Origin: Ancistrus triradiatus
Lineage: Eukaryota; Chordata; Actinopteri; Siluriformes; Loricariidae
Assembly: GCA_025084515.1 (NCBI GenBank)
Contig: JAJAGP010001656.1
Span: 107,178 to 171,177, forward strand
Direction of reading: 5' to 3'
DNA: 64,000 nucleotides
Part shown: piece after piece, positions 46,943 to 58,798 of the stretch
How positions within the stretch are numbered: position 1 is the stretch's first letter
Layout: the number at the start of each line of letters is the position of its first letter
Translations under genes and position numbers: made by a program
The notes under the pieces: model-generated
Seen by the model: only the letters and a program-made list of their open reading frames with translations
What the model was told of the DNA's origin: nothing
Databases searched by the model: none

Positions 46943-47189
46943 AGTGCTGAGTGAATAGGTGAGTCTTCAAGTTTGAAGACAGCAAGAGACTCAGCCATTC
47001 GAACATCCAGTGGAAGTTCATGCCACCACCTGGGTGCCAATATGGAGAAGAGTCTTGATGCTTGTCTTCCTTTAATCTTGTGTGGTGGGTCCAGGTAAGC
47101 CAAGCTCATGCCTCGAGGGGTATGAAGTACAGAGTGTAAAGAAACCTGCTGCATGTCTTGATATGCTAAATTTGATATTTTTAATAGAT

Positions 47190-47300
47190 AATGTACACTT
47201 ACAACATTTAGTTGATGCCCTTATTAAGAGTCACTTAAAATTGAGTTAAGAATTTTAGGTTTACGACCTTGCTCAAGGGACCAACAGGGGGACCAGAGTA
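47190..47300 (-). mobile_element. SINE/LINE tail fragment
   Basis: TTACAACATTTAGTTGATGC and GACCTTGCTCAAGGGACCAA are the reverse complement of the SINE tail and body. The head is lost. Confidence 0.7.
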
Positions 47301-48418
47301 AGTAAATAATAATTGATATGTACACAAGTAAAGTTTCATACTCACACTCATCCTTCTGTAATATTGTTTGTTGTTTGATAACCAAAAACATTTCCACAGA
47401 AACATTTCCACACAAAACATACCTATTTAGAGTACCTCTAGGTGCTCTGGTGTACTCACCACATTCCAGAGTTACTGAATGCATGTTGATCAATTGATCT
47501 GCCTGGACACTATGTTTGATATCCTTTCAGACATCATACTGAGTTCTGAGAGCCTGTTTCATGTAAAAGCTGTATTATTTCCAGGCTATATTGCCTCTCT
47601 GATAGCACATCTGACCTTTTGAACTAAATCTTATCACATCTCCCACTGCTTCCTTTCTCCAGCCTGCAGTTCCAAAGGGGAATGCTGTATTCTTCAACAG
47701 GATAGCTGCCGCTGGCAACTGCTGCTGGTGGATGCGAGTGGAAAACATAAAGTTCTAGCTTCCCCTCCAGAATTGTGTGCTATAATTTCTCACTTGGAAA
47801 CAAGAATATACAATGTAAAAATTGTCCAAAATCATCATGTCCTCTTTGTCTCTCATTGTTGTGCCTCCCCGTCCAATTTTCACATGTATTTCTGTGTTAG
47901 CACCTTCACACATGCTTTGCTGGTATTGAGTAATTTGTAATTACACTGTCTATAATTACATGTCTATTTATAACATCATGTGCTAATATGTTCACAAGTT
48001 ATTTAGGCAGTATACACACTAGTCAGCATTCAACAATATAACACAAGTGATACAATGAGTTGATATTATAGTTTTAGATTCACGTAGAAGAAACAGCATC
48101 ATGGGGTTGTAATTTCACTGTATTCATGTGCAGCATGAAACACATACATTCCTGCTACCCTGATGCCTTTTCCAGGTCTCTGAGAGTCAGAGAAACAGAC
48201 ATTATTATTTGTTGTAAAACAGTGTAATCAGGACATTTAGCTGCATGTACAGTAGATGTTTACATTGGAGACCAGATGTTGGAGACCACTACTCAAAATA
48301 CTTCCATTTTATATTTTACTCTAATTTAATACAATGTTTTTGTTACAAATCATATAATCATCTTAGCAATTTGAGAGAATCTGACTGTCATGGTCTTTCT
48401 GTTACAATTATCCTACAT
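47301..48418. other. Gene-free stretch
   Basis: No coding region or named repeat is seen. Confidence 0.45.
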
Positions 48419-48419
48419 A

Positions 48420-49068
48420 CAGTGGTGCTTGAAAGTTTGTGAACCCTTTAGAATTTTCTATATTTCTGTATAAATATGACCTAAAACATCATCAGATTTT
48501 CACACAAGTCCTAAAAGTAAATAAAACAAATGACACAAAAATATTATACTTGATCATTTATTTATTGACAAAAATGATCCAATATTACATATTAGTGAGT
48601 GGCAAAGGTATGTGACCCTCTAGGATTAGCAGTTAATTTGAAGATGAAATTAGAGTTAGATGTTTCAATCAATGGGATGACAATCAGGTGTGAGTGGGCG
48701 CCCTGTTTTATTTAAAGAACAGGGATCTATCAAAGTCTGCTCTTCACAACACATTTGTGGAAGTCTATCATGGCACGAACAAAGGAGATTTCTGAGGACC
48801 TCAGAAAAAGAGTTGTTGATGCTCATCAGGGGGGGTCACACCAGATATCGAAAGCAAAGGTTCACATACTTTTGTCACTCACTAATATGTAATATTGGAT
48901 TACTTTTCTCAATAAATAGATGGCCAAGTATAATATTTTTGTGTCATTTGTTTAACTGGGTTCTCTTTATCTACTTTTAGGACTTGTGTGAAAATCTGAT
49001 GATGTTTTAGGTCATATTTAAGCAGAAATATAGAAACTTCTTAAGGGTTCACTGTCAAGCACCACTTT
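48420..49068 (+). mobile_element. Tc1-like family II deletion derivative
   Basis: The left end CAGTGGTGCTTGAAAGTTTG follows TA. The first about 60 bases of the transposase (MARTKEISEDLRKRVVDAHQ) are joined directly to GGGGTCACACCAGATATC near its end. About 800 bases are lost at a G-rich microhomology. The right end reads TCAAGCACCACTTTAC, slightly altered. Confidence 0.85.
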
Positions 49069-49084
49069 ACTCACTAAATTAATA

Positions 49085-49440
49085 GAGATTTTTCAACACT
49101 TTTTATAAAATAAGCTTTGTGTTAATGATTTTGGCCAACAGTAGGTAATGTATAAGTGTTTTAAACATTAACTTATCATTACTTACCCTTTCTATATCTC
49201 TGCTATGATACAGTACAGACTGCTCTACCAAACACTTGTTAAACTTCTCCGTTTATCATACATTTAACTTATGATGGATTTGCCGGATGTCCCATCGTGA
49301 GAAAGAGAGCACCTGTACAATACGACTCCATTAATGCATATAATGCCTTATACAATGTGGATTTTCTGGGGGTCCGGAACAGATTAATTCAATTTACATT
49401 ATTCCTTATGGTAAAAGTTAGCTTAGTACTCGTAAATGCT
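49085..49440 (+). repeat. Unclassified dispersed repeat X, copy 1
   Basis: AAATAAGCTTTGTGTTAATG, CAACTCCATTAATGCATAT-type and TTACATTATTCCTTATGG words are shared with 53,755-54,050 and 54,713-54,896, and, inverted, with 50,036-50,115. No coding capacity; class unknown. Confidence 0.65.
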
Positions 49441-49499
49441 GAATGCATCAGAGTGACTGCATCAGAGCATCTCCTAAGCAACAAGGCTTTTGAGATGCT

Positions 49500-50028
49500 C
49501 ATGGTCAGCAGTGGTGAGTACCTACCGACAGTGGTCCGAGGAGTGACTAGTGCACAAGTCTCATCTTTGAGCAACAAATCCCATTTTGTCTGGTCTGAAC
49601 GGACAGAAGAGATATTTTGGTACAAGTCATAGAAATGTTTAATGCTGGTAACAGCAGGAATGTGTCACAACACACAGTATAGCGCTCCCTGCTAAGTATG
49701 AGCCTAGTTACAGACTGGTCCTCGCCATGCTAACTCTTGTTACCTGTAGAAAGTGCTTACAGGGGGCACACAAATGTCAGAACTGGACCTTGGAGCAACA
49801 GAAGAAGATCATCTGGTCCGATGAGTCATGTTTTCCATGCACCATTTACCTGGGGAAGTGATGGTACCAGAATGCAGAAGACAAGGCAGTGGAGGGACTG
49901 TGATGCTCTGGGTAATGTTCCGTGGGAACCCCTGGGTCCAGGCTGTCATATACATGTTTACTTGATGTCTAACACCTACCTAAACATTGTCACAGACAAT
50001 GAGGTTTTAATGTTACAGTTGATCAGTG
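49500..50028 (+). mobile_element. Tc1/mariner-like family VII, copy 2
   Basis: The plus strand encodes, with shifts, NWTLEQQKKIIWSDESCF around 49,780-49,833, the first-Asp region of an IS630/Tc1-type transposase. The right end is AGTTGATCAGTG followed by TA. It is the same family as 28.57 kb. The start is uncertain. Confidence 0.65.
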
Positions 50029-50035
50029 TATAGTG

Positions 50036-50115
50036 GTACAGTGCAAATTTTCCCATAAGAAATAATGTAAATTAAAATTAATCAGTTCCAGGCCACCAGA
50101 AAATCCATTAAAAAC
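50036..50115 (-). repeat. Repeat X fragment, inverted
   Basis: TTTTCCCATAAGAAATAATG is the reverse complement of the CATTATTCCTTATGG part of repeat X. Only about 80 bases remain. Confidence 0.55.
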
Positions 50116-50814
50116 TCCTTAAAAAAGCAACTCCACATGCCTCCCTCCACAGTAAATAGCTGTAATCATATAAAAGTAGCTTTTAAAAAGAATAATAATA
50201 ACGGCCAAATCTAACAGCCAGGAGAAAACATGTTACACTGTTAATAAACCAATTCACAAGGATGCTGTGAGTAGGAATTACTAGGGGGACATTTTACCAC
50301 TCTACAAAATTTTACCCCCTCACCAAACTACACCTTTGACTAAAACCATGTTTATGCTGGAAAAGTACATGTCCCTGACTTTTACAAAATTAATACATAC
50401 TTTATGTTATGAGATCAAATATATAGATTATGTATACATTTTAAGGCATTAAACATTGGCAATGGCTATTCAGTAGCCTTGATATTTTCACTTGATTTAA
50501 CTCAGAAATAATATATAGAAGATAGTGTGAGTAGATTGAAAATTGCAATAAAAAATATAAATAAATATAAAAAAACTAGAAATATAACAGGCAAGGCCAG
50601 TGATATGACACATGTAGGTTTGAATTTATTGGTATTGTCCTATGAGATTGTAAAATGTACTCAAAATTAAATACTCAAAAATTAACTATATGGTGATTCT
50701 GGTACACTCACTGACAGAAAAAACAACAAGAAAGAGTCGTTGGAATGTAATGAAATACATATGTGTAAATGTTATGATGATATATGTAAGTGATAACAAT
50801 ATTAGAGTGAAGGG
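50116..50814. other. Gene-free AT-rich stretch
   Basis: No gene and no named repeat are seen. Confidence 0.45.
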
Positions 50815-51368
50815 ATAAGTTTATTGGGGAAATCTGTACAACTTAAAGGAAGCTATAGTTATCTTGTTAGGCTGCCTCTAGTCTGGATACAAGATGAGAT
50901 ATGGTTGGGCATTGTAGGCAAACAGATTCAGTATGGTATTCTGAGGTACATTCTGAGGCCTGTGGATCCTCATTCATCACACCAGCAGTCGGGGAAGCAG
51001 TTGGGGCACAAAGGCTCTCAAACCATCGTCGGATCCCAAACAGGACCTAGATTCGTCACTAAAGACAATACATTTCCAGTCCATGGCAGTTCAGGTTTCT
51101 CATTCATGACACCACTGCAAGTGAGGGCGACTCTGGCTGGCTGTCAATGGCAGAACACGTAGTGGCTTCCATGACAACAAATTTCCTTCTGCTAAGTGCC
51201 TGGAAATGGTCCGGGCAGAGACAAGAGTGTGTAGTGAAGGTGCCACCTATAACTGTATGGTGGAAAATGAAACCGTGGGAGCTGCTCGAGCTCAAAGTCT
51301 GTCAACTGGGCAAAATGTCTTCATGTGCATGATAGAATCATGTCTAGCAGGAACGATCTCTCACCAAG
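50815..51368 (-). mobile_element. Mariner/IS630-like transposase remnant (family IX)
   Basis: Read on the minus strand, about 51,085-50,880 encodes W.CIVFSDESR and then LFAYNAQPYLILYPD, typical of an IS630-type transposase around its first Asp. There are stops in frame. The boundaries are unclear, but the right side meets a family II terminal repeat at 51,371. Confidence 0.5.
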
Positions 51369-51370
51369 AG

Positions 51371-52694
51371 GTACAGTGGTGCTTGAAAGTTGGTAAACCC
51401 TTTAGAATTTTCCATATTTCTGCATAAATATAACCTAAAACATCATCAGATTTTCAAAAAAGTCAAAAAGTAGATAACGACAACCCAGTTAAACAAATTA
51501 GCCCAAAATATTTTGTTTGGTCATTATTTTATGAGGAAAATGATCCAATATTTCATATTATTGAGTGGCAAAAGTATGTGAACCTCTAAGATTAGCAGTT
51601 AATTTGAAGGTAAAATTAGAGTCAGGTGTTTTCAATCAATGGGATGCCAATCAGGTGTGAGTGGGCACCCTGTTTTATTTAAAGAACAGGGATCTATCAA
51701 AGTCTGCTCTTCACAACACGTTTGTGGAGGTGAAACATGGCACAAACAAAGAAGATTTCTGAGGACCTCAGAAAAAAAATTGTTGATGCTCATCAGGCTG
51801 GAAAAGGTTACAAACCCATCTCTAAAGAGTTTGAACTCCACCAGTCCACAGTCAGACAGATTGTGTACAAATGGAGGAACTTCAAGACCATTGTTACCCT
51901 CCCCAGGAGTGGTCGACCAACAAAGATTACTCCAAGAGCGAGATGTGTAATAGTTGGCAAGGTCACAAAGGAGCCCAGGGTAACTTCTAAGCAAGCAACT
52001 GAAGACCTCTCTCACATTGGCTAATGTTAATGTTCACGAGTCCACCATCAGAAGAACACTGAACATGTGTGCACAGCAGGGTTGCAAGGACAAAGCCACT
52101 TCTCTCCAAAAAGAACATTGCTGCTCATCTGAAGTTTGCTAAAGATCACATGGACAAGCCAGAAGGCTATTGGAAGAATGTTTTGTGGACGAATGAGACC
52201 AAAATAGAAAGTTTTGGTTTAAAAGAAAAGTGTTACGTTTGGAGAAAGGAAAACACTGCATTCCAGCATAAGAACCTTATCCCATCTGTGAAACTTGGTG
52301 GTGGTAGTATCATGGTTTGGACCTGTTTTGCTGCATCTGGGCCAGGACGGCTTGCCATCATTGATGGAACAATGAATGCTGAATGATATCAGAGAATTCT
52401 AAAGGAAAATGTCAGAACATCTGTCCATGAACTGAATCTCAAGAGAAGGTGGGTCATACAGCAAGACAACGACCCTAAGCACACAAGTCGTTCTACCAAA
52501 AAATGGTTAAAGGAGAATAAAGTTAATGTTTTGGAATGGCCAAGTCAAAGTCCTGACCTTAATCCAATCGAAATGTTGTGGAAGGACCTGAAGCGAACAT
52601 GTCATCTCTTTATCTTTTTTTAGGACTTTAGGTCATATTTATGCAGAAATATAGAAAATTCTAAAGGGTTCACAAACTTTTAAGCACCACTGTA
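51371..52694 (+). mobile_element. Tc1-like transposon, family II, most complete copy
   Basis: CAGTGGTGCTTGAAAGTTGG starts after TA, and the inverse AGCACCACTG ends before TA at 52,693. The transposase begins MAQTKKISEDLRKKIVDAHQ at 51,737, with a frame break near 52,015. The second part (52,069-52,386) has WTNETKIESFG, where the usual Asp-Glu is Asn-Glu, and then KLGGGSIMVWTCFAASGPGR. The last part holds IQQDNDPKHTS and SPDLNPIEML. About 250 bases are deleted after LKRT near 52,600. Confidence 0.9.
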
Positions 52695-53215
52695 CAGTAC
52701 CGAAGAATAGCCTCTGAGAGACTTTTTATACTGCAGCAGGGGAAGCAATTTTACATCAACTTGTGTCAAGACCCAGTGCCTAATCAGAAAACACCTGTAG
52801 TCATTTGTATATCTGCCGGAGACATAACTGCATGCCCAGTTTTGCACCAATCCAACATTTCTATCTGAATGAATTATTTTATTTGTCTTGAGTATTTTTT
52901 TTCAGGCCAGTTTATTGTTAATGATGCTTTACAAAACAGAGAATGAGGTCAGTGTTGTTTTTGTCATAGTACACCTATGTGAGAGAAATGTCAGATTTTC
53001 AAAAAGCTTGGTTTAGCTTAAAGTCACAGCTTTGAATATCCCTTCATCTCCAATGCCACACTCCAAACACACATCCATTCATGCAGTCAAGCATGACTTA
53101 TGGAGTACAGCATCTCCTGATTGAAGGATTTAGCTGGGTTTTATTCTGTTTTTTTTCTTCTAAAAATCACTGACAGGCCCCCTTTTAAAGCACAAGATAA
53201 CAACTAATATTGCTT
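52695..53215. other. Gene-free stretch
   Basis: Nothing recognisable is seen. Confidence 0.45.
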
Positions 53216-53346
53216 GTAGGGTTCGGATGGTAGAGCTCTGGACTACTAATAGGAAGGATGTGAGTTAAAATCCCAGCTCTTTTCCCTTAACTACTGAGCT
53301 GAACTGTAAGTTGCTCTGGGTAAGAGTGTCTGCTAAAAGCTATAAA
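53216..53346 (+). mobile_element. tRNA-derived SINE, diverged
   Basis: The head is GGTAGAGCTCTGGACTAC, the B-box-like part GAGTTAAAATCCC, and the tail GTTGCTCTGGGTAAGAGTG followed by TCTGCTAAAAGCTATAAATG. The body is partly deleted. Confidence 0.75.
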
Positions 53347-53754
53347 TGTACTGTCAGTTATCACTGGCACTAATATTGCACCATCATCTCGGTTCTTGGA
53401 ACTTGTTGAATTCAGTTCTCAATGCATTTTGACCAGAAAAATTAGTCTCGGTTCTCGTTGTTTGCTCGGTACTCGGCGCACTTGCTTAGAGTCGAGCGAC
53501 TCATCCAAAACCCGATTCACAATTCATGATTCATGATTCACAATTTAGTACACAGTGATTCAGTGATTCAGATTCACAACAGTGACAATCTCTGCTGTGT
53601 ATATCACAAATAAGTCCCCATGGGTCCTAAAATGGTTAGTAATGACAGCCAACTGAGAGGAAAACTGTCTTTCAGGCTGAGCAGTTAGCATTAGCAGCTA
53701 GCTAGAAGTACTCTTCACTTTCAATCCATTATTCACTACATTACATGACATTTT

Positions 53755-54050
53755 TCAGCACTTTACTATAAAATAAGGTTTGTGTTAATGATTTTGACCA
53801 ACTGTAGGTTCTTGTAAGTGTTAATGTTAAATAGAATCTTGCTATGATACAGTAAAGATTTTTATAATATGGATTTGTTCCAACATGTCCCCTTCGAATA
53901 TCAGGGAACAACTGTACAATACAACTCCATTAATGCATATCGTCATCAGTGTGGAATTTTCTGGGGTCTGGACAGTATTAATTCAATTTCATTATTCCTT
54001 CTGGGAAAAAAATTGCCTCAGTACTCATTTTTTGTTTCTCGACAAGCCTT
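53755..54050 (+). repeat. Unclassified dispersed repeat X, copy 2
   Basis: It aligns with copy 1 from TTTCAGCACTTTACTATAAA-type sequence through CTCCATTAATGCATAT to TTTCTCGACAAGCC. Its end is joined directly to an internal Tc1 fragment. Confidence 0.65.
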
Positions 54051-54712
54051 CTGGAACAAGGTACCTTGTATACAATGGCCCGTTCATTCTTCCAGAAACG
54101 GATCAGTCCTCCTGTCCCCTTTGCAGAAAAACGCCCCAAGGCTGATGTTTCCACCCCCCATGCTTCACAGTAGTTGTCCCCCCGGCAACTCAAATTCTCT
54201 TTCTCCAAACAACCGCGATTGAGTTTTTTACGCACTTTTATTAGTTCTATATTTTGTTTCATCTTACCACATTGATATTCTCCCAATTACTCTTCTGGGA
54301 TCATCCATAATGCTCTCTGACAAACTTTTAGATGGGCCTTGCATGTACTGGCTTAAGCAGGGGGACACTCCTGCACTGCAGAATCTGATCCCTCTCATCA
54401 ATAGGGTGTTACTGATGTAGCCCTTTGTTTCTTTCTTTTGTCCCCGCTCTCTGCATGTCATTCATCAGGTCCCTCCATGTAAGTCCTGGTATTTTTTGTT
54501 CACGTTCTCAATGATCATTTTGATCCTCCAGGAATGAGATTTTGCATGGGGCCAGATATCGAAGGAGATTATCAATGGAATGTCTTTCCATTTTTCTTAC
54601 AATTGGCTCCCAGCTATTGCTCCACATTTGATTTATTTCACACTAACCTGCTGTTCTATTGTAGATTCACCTTATCCAGCCTGGTGCAGGTCTAACAATT
54701 TTCTTTTTCAAA
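54051..54712 (-). mobile_element. Tc1-like family I internal fragment, no termini
   Basis: The minus strand carries the central family I transposase sequence, marked by CCCCTTTGCAGAAAAACG and by ATTGTAGATTCACCTTATCC near the other side. Numerous single-base insertions are seen. Both terminal repeats are missing, and the fragment is flanked on both sides by repeat X in direct orientation. Confidence 0.75.
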
Positions 54713-54896
54713 ATCCCCTTCGAAATATCAGGGAACACCTGTACAATACAACTCCATTAATGCATATCGTCAGTGTGGATTTTCCTTTTCTGGGGGTCTG
54801 GAATGGGATTAATTCAATTTTTACATTATTCCTTATGGGACAAACTTTGCTCAGTGACTCATTTTTGGTGTCTCGACAATCCTTCTGGAACCAGGT
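54713..54896 (+). repeat. Unclassified dispersed repeat X, copy 3
   Basis: AATATCAGGGAACACCTGTA through CTTCTGGAACCAGGTA repeats the second half of copy 2 (53,895-54,064). Confidence 0.65.
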
Positions 54897-54925
54897 AACC
54901 ATTGTAATACTTAAAACAACTGTGA

Positions 54926-55010
54926 TGGGGGCGCTCCATTGGCACAGCAGTCTAATGCGTTAGCCGACCACTGCAGGGAGCTGGTTTGAGGTCTTTTGGT
55001 GTCTTATGGC
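54926..55010 (+). mobile_element. tRNA-derived SINE head, second family
   Basis: GGCGCTCCATTGGCACAGCA is followed by TCTAATGCGTTAGCCGACC and a B-box-like GGTTTGAGGTC, which together resemble a tRNA. No full cloverleaf is expected, so a SINE is more likely than a working tRNA gene. Its 3' limit is unclear. Confidence 0.6.
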
Positions 55011-56335
55011 AGAAGAAGGGCTACAAACAATTTGCTGGCCCACTGGGTGAAGGAGACCAGTGCTACAGCAGTGACTACTTCCCTGGTGATCTTCATGGAG
55101 AGGCATCAGTTTCAGCACAACCCTGAACCAGGAACATGGGTTAAAAAACCCTAATCAATGAAATTTAAACACTGTGGTTATCAGACATATGGTACACCCT
55201 GGACACACCTGACTCAACCATTTTACTCACCATAAAGTATTACAATTGCTTGGCATGTCACTAGCTATTATATATTATGATTTGTGATAGGGATGCAACT
55301 GGTACCAGTGTGGAAAATGAAAGAACAAGGTTTTCACCTCTTTTTATTCAGCTATGAATTACAGTTTCCATTTGGAATTGCATCAGCTAGCCCTTTTAAA
55401 GATGGTAATCTACTTTACATAGACAATGTTTCAGGGCTCAGCACTAATAATGTTGGACAATGACTGAAATGTCTCTCATACCTTTCATACCTTTCTGTTT
55501 TCTCCCACTCCTCCTCTTCTCTCTGACTCACCTCAGAACCCCTGTTTCAGAAGATGAATCAGTGTTCAGCCAATGGAAAGTGGCATGGGGCATAATACAG
55601 CTTTGAGAATTTTCCTTCAGTGCAGCGATCACAAAAACACCTGTAACAGCACTTCATTTAAAATGGCTATGTAATTATTTCCTCCTGGAACAGACACACA
55701 AAAGAAACTATACAATTAAATACAGGCTCCAATGCATCATAGCTGTCATTACAACACAATGTTTAGAGGTGTATTCATATATCTCTTCTTCAGATAACAA
55801 ACTGATTTGCATTTATATATAGGTGTATTTTACTGCATTTTTTGTTTTATGTAGTGTGATTTCCAAAGAAAATATAATCATTATTTTAACAAGATCTTGC
55901 CATTGTCCTTGACATAAAGAGCTTTTAAAATATGACCTGGATTGATGTAAGAAAACAATAAGTAGCATCCTAAAGAAATTGTAATTCAAATGAAATCCCA
56001 TTTCCATTACGTCCACACAGAGAAAGTGTCTTAGAATGGACAGTCTAATGCTGGTGAGTGAATAATGCAGCTCATTATAATCCACTGTGAATAACAATTG
56101 CATCTGGGTGAAGCCCATGCTCTCATATAGTAAAATTGTCGATAGGCATAACCAAACCTTGAATAAAAGCTTGTGGGATCCTAACACCTGACTGTTCAAT
56201 ATCCATTAGTAATAATATTGAGTTCAGTATTGATGTCTAGAACCACATTTATTTCTTCTACCAAAGCTTCTATTAGAATTAAGAACATTACTGTGTTCAC
56301 ATTCATTTAGGGCATGAGAGTCATTGAGGCTGTGG
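55011..56335. other. Gene-free stretch
   Basis: No recognised repeat or gene. The minus-strand frame at 55,813-56,199 (128 codons) lacks family features. Confidence 0.45.
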
Positions 56336-56418
56336 ACTGTGGTAGCCTAGCGGGTAAGGTACTGGACTCTAGCCCAGAAAGGTCCAGTGGGTTCCAATCC
56401 CCACCTTCTACCAAGGTT
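56336..56418 (+). mobile_element. SINE head fragment
   Basis: GTGGTAGCCTAGCGGGTAAG, then GGTACTGGACTCTAGCCC and a B-box-like GGTTCCAATCC match the SINE at 45.86-46.06 kb. The tail is missing. Confidence 0.8.
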
Positions 56419-56487
56419 TTCCTTGCATGGAATAAATGAACATCCACAATTTATACCAAATAATGTCAGCCACACTGCAGGCAAGGT

Positions 56488-57096
56488 ACAGTGATGCTGG
56501 GAAAGTTTGTGAACTCTTTAGAATTCTTCTACATTTCTTCCTCTAAATATGACCTGTCCATGAACTGAATCTCAAGAAAAGATGGGTCATGCAGCAAGAC
56601 AAAACGACCCCTAAGCACACCAAGTCGTTTTCTAGACAAACCAAACAATGGTTAAAGAGAAAAAAGTTAATGTTTTGGAATGGCCAAGGCAAAGTCCCTG
56701 GACCTTAATCCCAATTGAAATGTTTTGTGAACCTGTGAGTGAGCAGCTAATGTGAGGAAACCCACCAACATCCCAGAGCTGAAGCTGTTCTGTACGGAGG
56801 AATGCAGCTAAAATTCCCTCCAGCCGTTGTGCAGGAGCTGATTCAACAGTTACATCACAGTTACAGCATATACTGAAAGCAAAAGTTCACATGCTTTTGC
56901 CACTCACTAATATGTAATATTTGGATCAATTTTCCTCAATAATAATGACCAAGTATAATATTTCTGTCTCATTTGTTTAACTGGGTTCTCTTTATCTACT
57001 TTTAGGACTTGTGTGAAAATCTGATGATGTTTTAGGTCATATTTATGCAGAAATATAGAAAATTCTATAGGGTTCACAAACTTTCAGGCACCACTA
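56488..57096 (+). mobile_element. Tc1-like family II deletion derivative, second type
   Basis: The left end CAGTGATGCTGGGAAAGTTT jumps after AAATATGACC to GTCCATGAACTGAATCTC. The 3' half of the transposase is kept (GACCCCTAAGCACACC, GAAATGTTTTGTG) and the right end is TCAGGCACCACT. Many indels are present. Confidence 0.82.
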
Positions 57097-58090
57097 AAAT
57101 GACAGCTCATAGCTATATGTTTTGGGCACTTCTAACTGTATAACCTACCAAAAGTACATATTAGACCACTAAAGCACGGGCAAAACCCATGGGTACATTA
57201 AAACGTACATGGGTAAGGCAGAAGGAATAAATGACTAAAATTAGTCAAATTGCGAATCAGGCCAATATAACGGGTAGTTTGAAAAGACGAAATCACTGCA
57301 GTGAGTCATAACTCAGCATTGCCTGCCTCTCTGATTACAGTATGAAAGAGTTTGTGTGAGAGAGAGAGAGAGAGGGTGTGCAAGAGATAGTGAGACAAGT
57401 GAAATGAAATAGCATTTAATTCATTTTATACAGTGTAAACTCGATGTCATGACATCTGGACTGTCTGGTTAAAAACTTCAGGACTGTATAAACCTTGCAA
57501 TTTCATGCCAAAAAGGAAAGGCAGATGAATGGGTTTCCAGTACTCTGAAGTGCAATGGAGATATGCTTTACGCCACTTCAGCATGGTGATCGTTGGCTTT
57601 TGTGAAGCTGCATCAAAACAGGGATGTCTGGAGTTGTGCGGAGATGATGGTAACAGCTCATGCCATTGTGATGCCAGAGAATGAATATGTGACAGTTCTT
57701 AGACAATGGGATGCTGCAAATCACTGTGGAAATATTTATGTATGGACTATGCTTTATTGTAGGCACCTGCTAACAATGACTGGCATAAATGAAGCCAATA
57801 TTCAGTGGTTTCCACATACTTTGGCCAAACAGAGTTTCTGTGCTCTAACTGGCTTTCAGGCAGAAGCTTGCTAATTAGTTCCAGGAAAGCAGGTTCACCC
57901 ATGAGACTTAATTCATCTCTTTTTAATGTATCAGGCTTAGTGAGTCTTAGACAAGTCTTCTGGGTCGAAAAAGTTACTGTTTAAAAAAGCCTCACATCAG
58001 TAGAGAATAAAGAGATCTTAATTGGACTATATGATGCTTCTCTTTTTATGAAGTGAAAAAACTGGGTTGTTGATGAATGTGTTACAGGTA
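57097..58090. other. Gene-free stretch with a GA microsatellite
   Basis: A short (GA)n run lies at about 57,357-57,376. The 93-codon frame at 57,593-57,874 has no recognised content. Confidence 0.45.
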
Positions 58091-58093
58091 TTA

Positions 58094-58553
58094 TACACAG
58101 ATGAGCCAAAATATTACTCCCACTCACAGATGAAATGAAATTATGTATTACATAAATATTATTATTGTATTACATGGACAGTGAACATTCGATTCTCATT
58201 GTCGACATGTTGGATGTGGGAGTAATGTTCAGAGTGACTTTGACAAGGGCTGCGTTTTGGTGGCCAGATGACTGGGTCAAACATTTTCAAAATGGCAGGT
58301 TTTTTTGAGACCGATCCCAGTTTATTCCATTTTTTCCTCATCATGGACAGTTTGGTTACATGTGCACTGTTTACCTGTGGAAACTACCATACACCAGGAC
58401 ATGCCCTGAGGGAAGAAGTGAAGCTGGGTAGAGGGAGTGTGATGCTCTGTGTAATATTCTGAATGGAAAACCCGTGGTCCAGACATATAGGTGGAACAGT
58501 TTATTTGACACATACCACCTACCTAAACAACCTGCAGACAGGTGGGTCATAAT
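58094..58553 (+). mobile_element. Tc1/mariner-like family VII, copy 3
   Basis: TA then CACAGATGAGCCAAAATATT is the family VII end. GACATGTTGGATGTGGGAG and GAGGGAGTGTGATGCTCTGT come from the same transposase region as in the 49.5-kb copy. The middle is deleted and the right end is lost. Confidence 0.65.
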
Positions 58554-58724
58554 GTGTTTTCTTCCATGCTGTAATGTTATATAATTCTACATTCTACATA
58601 AATTGTAAACATTTACAATGGTATTCTTTATAATATAGAAAACATTAAAATGAATGAACTTTAATAAAAATTTAATTTGTGTCCCATCATGGATTAGGTA
58701 CATTTCAGTGTTTGGACTACAGTC

Positions 58725-58798
58725 TGTAATTGCAGAACTACAACGTGCATCTATATGGTAAATGGAACTGATAAATGGACAATGAGTGTTACTATAAA
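58725..58798 (-). repeat. Otophysan-type repeat fragment
   Basis: This is the reverse complement of the TCCACTTACCATATAGAAG part of the repeat at 13.26 kb. Confidence 0.6.

Larger units (their letters stand above)
45066..47165 (-). mobile_element. L2/CR1-type LINE 3' end, split by a Tc1
   Basis: The minus strand 47,154-46,943 encodes SRLFSILAPRWWHELPLDVR and, one frame over, LKTHLFTQH. This is the familiar C-terminal end of fish LINE reverse transcriptases. The sequence resumes at 45,132 beyond the Tc1 as CTGTAAGGGGCTCTGTATAA and GTGTCTGCTAAATGTTG. This 3' tail is the same as the tail of the SINEs in this window. Confidence 0.75.

Noticed and set aside
53755..54896. Possible LTR retrotransposon (direct repeats about 0.8 kb apart)
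   Set aside because: The interior is a Tc1 fragment, the repeats do not start TG or end CA, and the same repeat occurs singly at 49 kb.
54926..55010. Possible functional tRNA gene
   Set aside because: The B-box is altered and no clean acceptor stem pairs, so a SINE head fits better.
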